Part shown: one piece after another, positions 58,501 to 64,000 of the stretch | Layout: every line of letters begins with the position of its first letter | Position numbering within the stretch: position 1 is the first letter of the stretch | Assembly: GCA_020744225.1 (NCBI GenBank) | Contig: JAGMWG010000001.1 | Location: 1,798,001 to 1,862,000, forward strand | Length of the DNA: 64,000 nucleotides | From: Paraphoma chrysanthemicola | Taxonomy: Eukaryota; Ascomycota; Dothideomycetes; Pleosporales; Phaeosphaeriaceae | Reading direction: 5' to 3' | Notes under the pieces: generated by a model | The model's database searches: none | Told to the model about the DNA's origin: nothing | Seen by the model: only the letters and a program-made list of their open reading frames with translations | Program-made: the position numbers and the translations under genes

Positions 58501-58510
58501 GGCGTACTAA
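52523..58510 (+). CDS. FKS1: 1,3-beta-glucan synthase catalytic subunit
   Basis: Four exons (52523-52695, 52758-52889, 52937-58111, 58159-58510) give 1943 aa, normal for FKS1. The N-terminal ~110 residues are Tyr/Gln/Gly/Asp-rich. The conserved fungal start SETFSDFTMRSDMARATDMDYY follows, spanning the exon 3 start. Two membrane blocks flank a large cytosolic catalytic region with [56 protein letters not shown] and YYQCGKGRDLGFGSVLNFTTKIGTGMGEQ. The region equivalent to hot spot 1 of echinocandin targets is FLTLSIKDP at 682-690; hot spot 2 corresponds to DWVARCIV from 1394. The terminal exon carries the last helices and a Gly/Thr tail. The enzyme makes beta-1,3-glucan from UDP-glucose at the plasma membrane and is activated by Rho1. 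The final 47-nt intron joins RPS to RQIRPPIYSLKQ. Confidence 0.98.
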
Positions 58511-59055
58511 AAGCATGATTTCGTTTAGTGGCTCCGTTTGAGCACATGGTGGATTGTACAACATATGTCGAAGCATGAGCATGGGGGTTTGAAGAGTCGC
58601 GTAATGATTGTACCATTCGTCGTCGGCATTTCTTTCGTTTTATGGTGTTGGGGCGGAACTAGATGCTCACTCCGACTTTTCTCTCTTTTGAACAACTTTG
58701 CTCGCCTCAGAGGACGAGCCTGACTGCACATACACTATGCTGGGGTTTTTGGGTAGGGAATGGCGAACATGTTAGAGAGTGATTGCATAACAGATAAATA
58801 CATGAGACTAAATGTCACGATTACTTTTCAGCTCTTTCTTGTTCTGGCTAAAATCTTGACGCCTGCCATTGCAGTGACTTTTTCCATGTGCAGCATCCAT
58901 AGCTTGAAAGCACGTGAGGTGGTGAAATGAGAGGCTGCATTGGGCGGCCGCTGACGTCTCGTGCTGAACCTCCGCGCTTCGCCGCAGACCCCCGAACATC
59001 GACCCAGAAACTACAGCCGGCCGCCACAACACACTCCTCTTCCGTGACGCTCGCG
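58511..59055. other. Intergenic between FKS1 and LCB1
   Basis: The FKS1 3' flank and the LCB1 promoter, both genes on the plus strand. An in-frame ATG at 58927 could extend LCB1 by 43 residues. No other gene seen. Confidence 0.6.
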
Positions 59056-60888
59056 ATGGACCTACACGAAGTGCAGAACGTAACTACACGCTTCTTCAAC
59101 GACGCCAATGCGCACTTCCAGCGCATTCCTGGCTCCGCGATTGCCGTGCGCTACATCAAGTCCAGCTACCAAAATGACCCCGTCCGTAGCGCAATTGAGC
59201 TCTTCCTATTCCTCTTCGCGGTGAGGTATCTGCTTGCGCCCAAGTACAGTACCCAGAAGAAGGTGCAACTTACTGATGCGGTATGTCATAAACAAGGAGA
59301 GAAATGTGCGACGCGGCGCAAGTACTCATGCTGGAATAGGAGATTGACGAGCTGGTCGACGACTGGACGCCTGAGCCTCTCGTTGCACCGCCGACAACTT
59401 TTGAAGAGCTGGACAACGAGAAGAGACCTGTCATTGTAGGGTATGTCACCCAAAAGTCCCACATGTCTCAATGGATGCATTGCTGACGTTTCCCATCAGC
59501 CCGACAGGTCCCAAGTCGAAACTCTCCAACGGCCGCACCGTAACGAACCTCGCGTCCTACAACTTCTTCAACTTCGTCGCAAACGAGACTCTCAAGGAAA
59601 AGGCTATACAAACACTGCGCACATATGGCGTCGGCCCCTGTGGTCCTCCGGGCTTCTACGGTACCCAGGATGTGCACATGAAGACCGAGGCTGATGTCGC
59701 AGCACACTTGGGCGTACCGGCGTGCATCATCTACGCGCAGTCCTTCTCGACAATATCCAGCGTGATTCCGTCGTTTTGTAAGCGCGGCGACATAATTGTT
59801 GCGGACAAGGCGGTCAATTTTGCGATTCGCAAGGGCATGCAGATCAGTCGCAGCACAATCCGATGGTACGAGCACAACGACATGCAGGATCTGGAAAATG
59901 TGTTGAAGAAGGTGGTCAAGGAGCAGGCGAAGAAGCCTCTGACACGACGCTTCATCATCACGGAGGGATTATTTGAGAACATTGGCGACGTGGTGGATTT
60001 GCCCAAGTTGGTATGCACTACCGCTTTCCAACACGAGACATTACCAAGTACAGATGTGCTAATGTGTGACTTGTGACTGCAGATCGAACTCAAACTCAAA
60101 TACAAATTCCGCCTCATCCTCGACGAAACCTGGTCCTACGGCGTCCTCGGCCGCACCGGCAGCGGTGTAACCGAAGCACAAAATGTCGACGCCGCAGAAG
60201 TAGACATGGTCATTGGTTCCCTTTCCGGACCTCTGTGCGCCGCAGGCGGTTTCTGCGCAGGCAACGATGAAGTCGTCGAGCATCAGCGCATCAGCTCGGC
60301 ATCGTACACATATTCCGCGGCTCTACCGGCCTTGTTGAGTACCACGGCCAGCGAGACGATTTCGTTGCTGCAAGAACAGCCAGAGATACTAGCGGGTCTG
60401 CGAGAAAATGTCAAGGCGATGCGAGCACAACTGGATCCGAGGAGTGATTGGGTCCGCACGGATAGTGCCGTGGATAATCCGATGATGCTGTTGACATTCA
60501 AGCCCGAGGTGATTGAGGCCAAGAAACTCAGCATCGAGGACCAGAACCAGATTTTCAGAGACGTGGTGGACGAGGTACGTTCTTTTCCTTGCCTCCTTCC
60601 TTTCTCTCCATCCTTCGTGCTCTACACTTGTCAAACCAAGCCCAGTTTATCTTACTCCCATTCATTCACTAACCTCCCCTCCTCACACAGTGCCTCGCCA
60701 ACGGCGTCCTCATCACCCGCCTCAAAGCCTTCCCGCTCGGTCTAGGCGTCAACCCCCGCGACGCAGGCTGGCAACCTCTCCCCTCGCTCAAAGTCTGCGT
60801 CACAAGCGGGCTCACCAAAAAGGAGACGGAGAAGGCGGGTACCGTGATTCGACATGCGATTACCAAGATTGTGTCGAGGCGGAAGTAG
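59056..60888 (+). CDS. LCB1: Serine palmitoyltransferase subunit 1
   Basis: Five exons (59056-59280, 59340-59440, 59500-60010, 60083-60574, 60691-60888) give 508 aa. I chose the ATG at 59056 (MDLHEVQNVTTRFF); the in-frame ATG at 58927 would prepend an Arg/Pro/Ser-rich stretch without similarity. One membrane helix (about 45-60, AIELFLFLFAVRYLL) precedes the alpha-oxoamine-synthase fold: NLASYNFFNF, LRTYGVGPCGPPGFYGTQDVH, FSTISSVIPSFCKRGDIIVAD, RRFIITEGLF and LILDETWSYGVLGRTGSG. At the place of the PLP lysine the sequence reads IGSLSGPLCAAGGFC, lacking Lys as expected for LCB1, which pairs with catalytic LCB2. The heterodimer condenses serine and palmitoyl-CoA in the ER, the first step of sphingolipid synthesis. 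Confidence 0.96.
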
Positions 60889-61582
60889 GAGAGACAGATA
60901 AATGAGCAAGCAAGCATATGGGCGGCGTAACGTAATGAGTGAGTTGGGCTTGGTGCGGTAAATGTGTGCATAGGATGAGGGACTGGCACTGGGACTCTGT
61001 GTGGCATTGTGTATAGATACTTTGGGCGTCGGGTTGGGACTTGTAGAACGAACGAGTAATGTTAATAACACCAGCTTCTAGCAGTCAAAAAGACACATGA
61101 GGAGAATCACGAGCATGGTGTTTGTATCAGTCATGTTCATCTGCTACGTCACCTTGAGCTCACTTCAAACTCAATCATGGTAGACACAGAGTTCCAAAAT
61201 GCCTCTTCACGAGGTCATATCCTATTGTTGCTGTTACATAGAATGCCTTTTATGGCCGAAATGCCTCTGCTCGAGAGTTATTATGACGTTGTCCATGGAC
61301 GTGTCGTCCGCTTCGTATGCGCCCAACTATCAGGCGCCATGTCGCCTTTATGCTACAGTTACATGCAACGTATGCTGAAAGGCTACATGTGTCAATGTCT
61401 ATGTCATATTCAGGTCACTAACCAACATATCTGCCAATGTCGTGGCTCAATCGATGTGCCGCGGGCCCTGAGACGCGGGCCGGGGGACATTCTGACGAAG
61501 ACATGGCGAAGATGGCGATGTGGACGGATGGAATGCGCGATTACTGCGCGCTGCTTCGCGGCTTGATGTCTGTTGCAATTCA
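60889..61582. other. Intergenic, convergent 3' flanks
   Basis: About 690 bp between the LCB1 stop and the stop of the metalloproteinase gene. Short open frames only, no supported gene. Confidence 0.6.
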
Positions 61583-64000
61583 TCAACGGGTGATGATCAA
61601 TGCAAAGCCATCGAGCCAAGCAGCACTGGAACCAGAAATGCCACCAATAGTGTAGCCGCGAGGAGGGATGAGCGTGTGTCTGTTACTGTTAGTCGAGAGG
61701 ATCTCGCAGAATTACTGCGTTTGTCTTGCTTACCCACTACCGCCAGTCGGGTTGCCGAACCACTCGCTCTTCCGTCCCAGGCTTGTCAATATCTGAATGC
61801 CATCGATCCACATTCCTGCCCTCAGAGCAAAACCTAGCAACAATTCTCCCTTTCGGGTGTCGAGGGGGAAGTCTGTTGGCGCGCCTCCTCGCTTGCCGAA
61901 AAGTTGGCTGGTTGAGTCTTCGTAGACAAATTCCAGTCCGTCTACAGCGAGACCGTGCCAAACCTTGATGGAGAGCAGAAGTTTGGTCTGAATATAGGCA
62001 CTCTCCAGGATGATCTCCTGCGGCTCTGACCCTTCCATCTGTGAGAAACCAAGCTTGCTGCCGCGGTAACCCCAACGGCCTCCTGGTATCTTGACGCGGG
62101 CAATTTTCTGATTCGCAAGATGACTGAAGTCCTCAATGACATGTGAACCGCCGCCAGCCGAGAAGACTTCAACCCTCATTCGCCCCTTCTGATTGTGCTT
62201 TAATTCGTTGCGTAGAGCTACCTCGTCGAGGGAGACCTGTCGTGGATACAAGCCATCTGTCTCCGGAAACTCGCGCCAATGGTGGCAGACATCATCGCCC
62301 TCTGCGAAGAACTCGACCCAAGCGATGCCGGACTTGGATGTTGCAATGACACCACCTTGGCCGCTGTCGACCGTCCAGACTTGCACACTGCCGTCGCCGT
62401 TAACAGTGCCGTCAAGTGGTATCCGGAAGCAGGGATGGAATCGAAAGCGAAGAACGTCCAGCCTGTGCCACTTGCACTCGTCGTTCGTGAGAACCAGTCG
62501 CTGGCCGACTGACTTTGTGCGTGTGGAATACGGCTCTCGGCAGGAGAATGTGCGGTTGAACGTTACATAGTCTCGCAACATAACGCCCGATTCCTGATGG
62601 GGACATCCAAACAAATGTCCAGTCTCGTGTAAGTGAGCTCCGATGCCAATATTTGCAGCCTCCCAATTGCTTCCAGATTCGCCGCAATCATTTGCGACAA
62701 ATGCGGTGTCGGTCCGAGTGCAATCCTGGAAAGCCTGGAAGACCTCTTCAATGCTCGAGGGGTAGCTGTGGAGAGCTTGTGAGCCAAAGATGCCGAGTTG
62801 CAAGTCGGGAACACCTCCTCCTAACGCCGCGTGACCACGAATAACCTTCTCTTTGGTATCCCAAGTGGAATCAAGGAACATGCAAGAGACATATAGCTTA
62901 TTGCCCGGAATGATCTGAAAGTAATCCTTGCATGCCTCTGCGGCTATGTCGAAAAGCTCGTTCTTCTTTGTGCCGTGCGGAGACTGTTGAGCGCGGTCAA
63001 GATGGCGAATGTCAGCAACGCTTCTCTTGGAGCGTATTATGTGGATCTTTGCTTGCGTCCGGAATTGGTTGGTGCCCCAGTCCTGGAAGCTGAGTGTGCC
63101 TTGCTCCCAGGCATCTTCAAATCGGAAACATCGTCGGCCAAAGCCGTAGCGATTCATTTGCTCGCCGGTAAATGCCTGCCATAAATAAGCTGCCATCCGG
63201 AATTTCTTTACGGCCAGTTCAAGTCCATTGCCTTCGCGCTGCATGCGTTCTGGCGGTGCGTCGTATGTACCTGGAGAGTCATGTCCTAGAATAATCGCAA
63301 GCTGGAGAGGTGGCGAGTGAGTCAATGGCAAATAGTTGATGTTGATGAAGGAAGCATGGGCCGGTACGGAGGTGTTGCCAGAAGACACCTTGGGCGACGT
63401 GAAGTCGACTCGTATGCGATTCCAACCGGGCTCGAGATGGACCAAGGCCTTGAAGTGGGAGTCGTAGACAGGCCAGCATGTGGGTGGGAACCGGCCCTGA
63501 TGGTGGTTAACCGTAAGTGAGCCGTCCAGCGGTTTATGCGTTGGTTCGTCGCCAACTTGACCAAAAATTAGAAGAACTTGCTGGTGCACCTGGTCGAAGT
63601 CAGCCATTGCGCAGACTGTAGGTAATGGATTATGCGACCTACCCATGAGCCATCCGAGACAGACAAGACGCGGGGAGCGAGCCGCGAAGACTTGTTTATG
63701 GAACTATGAGAGCCATTAGAAGTTGTCGAAGATATGCCCTGCTTCACTGTCAGCTCACTTTCACGGAGTGAGATTTGGTTGCGCACATTCATACTGTATC
63801 GCTTCACAGGATCGACGCCAGGCCGCTGCGCACGGGTGGGCGACCGCACTGGCAAAGGTGTGGGCCCGTTTGTCCTGGGTCCATCGGCATTCTCATCCGT
63901 GGTCGAGGTGGCCGGTGTGGTCGAAGGGGTGGCTGAGTCTACTGGGGACGAGTTGAGAGTCGAGGACGATTGGCGATGAGCGACGCCGTTGCTGTTGTGC
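61583..64000 (-). CDS. Zinc metalloproteinase with jacalin-like C-terminal domain, 5' partial
   Basis: Exons seen: 64000(edge)-63643, 63589-61734 and 61679-61583. The zinc site HETGHLFGCPH (about 62600-62630) is an HExxHxxGxxH motif. This, with the QVLLIFGQVGDE N-terminal strand and HLEPGWNRIRV, resembles the fungal putative metalloproteinase family that includes yeast YIL108W. The C-terminal ~140 residues look like a jacalin-type lectin fold (KLGFSQMEGS, WHGLAVDGLEFVYED, GELLLGFALRAGMWIDGIQI). The last exon completes this fold with YTIGGISGSSAAWLDGFALI. The 5' exon is Ser/Thr/Pro-rich and joins ..VLSVSDGSW to VHQQVLL through a 53-nt intron in phase 0. It runs off the window, so the start is not seen. 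Without that exon, ATGs at 63646 or 63607 would be candidate starts. There is no signal peptide in the visible part. Confidence 0.86.

Noticed and set aside
63734..63979. Plus-strand frame at the right window edge
   Set aside because: The minus strand here joins in phase to the metalloproteinase and reads as a continuous exon, so the plus frame is its shadow.

Overview
The window is nuclear DNA of a filamentous ascomycete (Pezizomycotina). Genes are dense on both strands and carry short introns, mostly 45-75 nt, with GTANGT-like donors. The gene set is typical of such fungi: an FKS1 glucan synthase, a GH72 glucanosyltransferase, a WSC stress sensor, an ENA-type P-ATPase, a FluG-like amidohydrolase/glutamine-synthetase fusion, a HET-domain protein and an AA9 polysaccharide monooxygenase. 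Dothideomycetes is my best guess from the BTB-like and RING-type paralogs, but this is inference. I found no tRNA, rRNA, transposon, CRISPR or prokaryotic feature. All exon junctions were derived by hand from GT/AG sites, reading phase and family similarity.

Layout. 1-9 kb: two tandem minus-strand genes encode a RING finger nested inside a BTB-like fold. They are followed by an OXR1/TLDc protein, TRM10 (tRNA m1G9 methyltransferase) head-to-head with the complex I subunit NDUFA13/GRIM-19, and a small BTB-like gene. 9-19 kb: a HET-domain gene, an ENA sodium/potassium-efflux P-ATPase and an F-box/LRR-like gene. 19-26 kb: a four-pass membrane protein (DUF2985-like), a secreted AA9 LPMO and an unrecognised gene built from about six copies of a ~30-residue repeat. 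26-36 kb: a SLM1/2-like PH protein, a WSC-domain sensor and an intronless, probably mitochondrial protein. 36-47 kb: a FluG-like protein, then a divergent pair of an MFS sugar transporter and an intracellular GH3 beta-glucosidase, then a cytochrome P450. 47-64 kb: a GPI-anchored GEL/GAS glucanosyltransferase diverging across about 3 kb from FKS1, then LCB1 (serine palmitoyltransferase subunit 1), and a zinc metalloproteinase with a jacalin-like C-terminus whose 5' end runs off the window.

How the genes work together. Five genes within about 35 kb act at the cell surface: WSC sensor, SLM (TORC2/PI(4,5)P2 effector), LCB1 (sphingolipid entry), FKS1 (beta-1,3-glucan synthesis) and GEL/GAS (glucan remodelling). 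The MFS/GH3 pair looks like a small module for importing and hydrolysing a beta-glucoside such as cellobiose, and AA9 action on cellulose yields oligosaccharides of that kind. The most novel-looking items are the nested RING-in-BTB tandem paralogs and the paired ~30-residue repeat protein.
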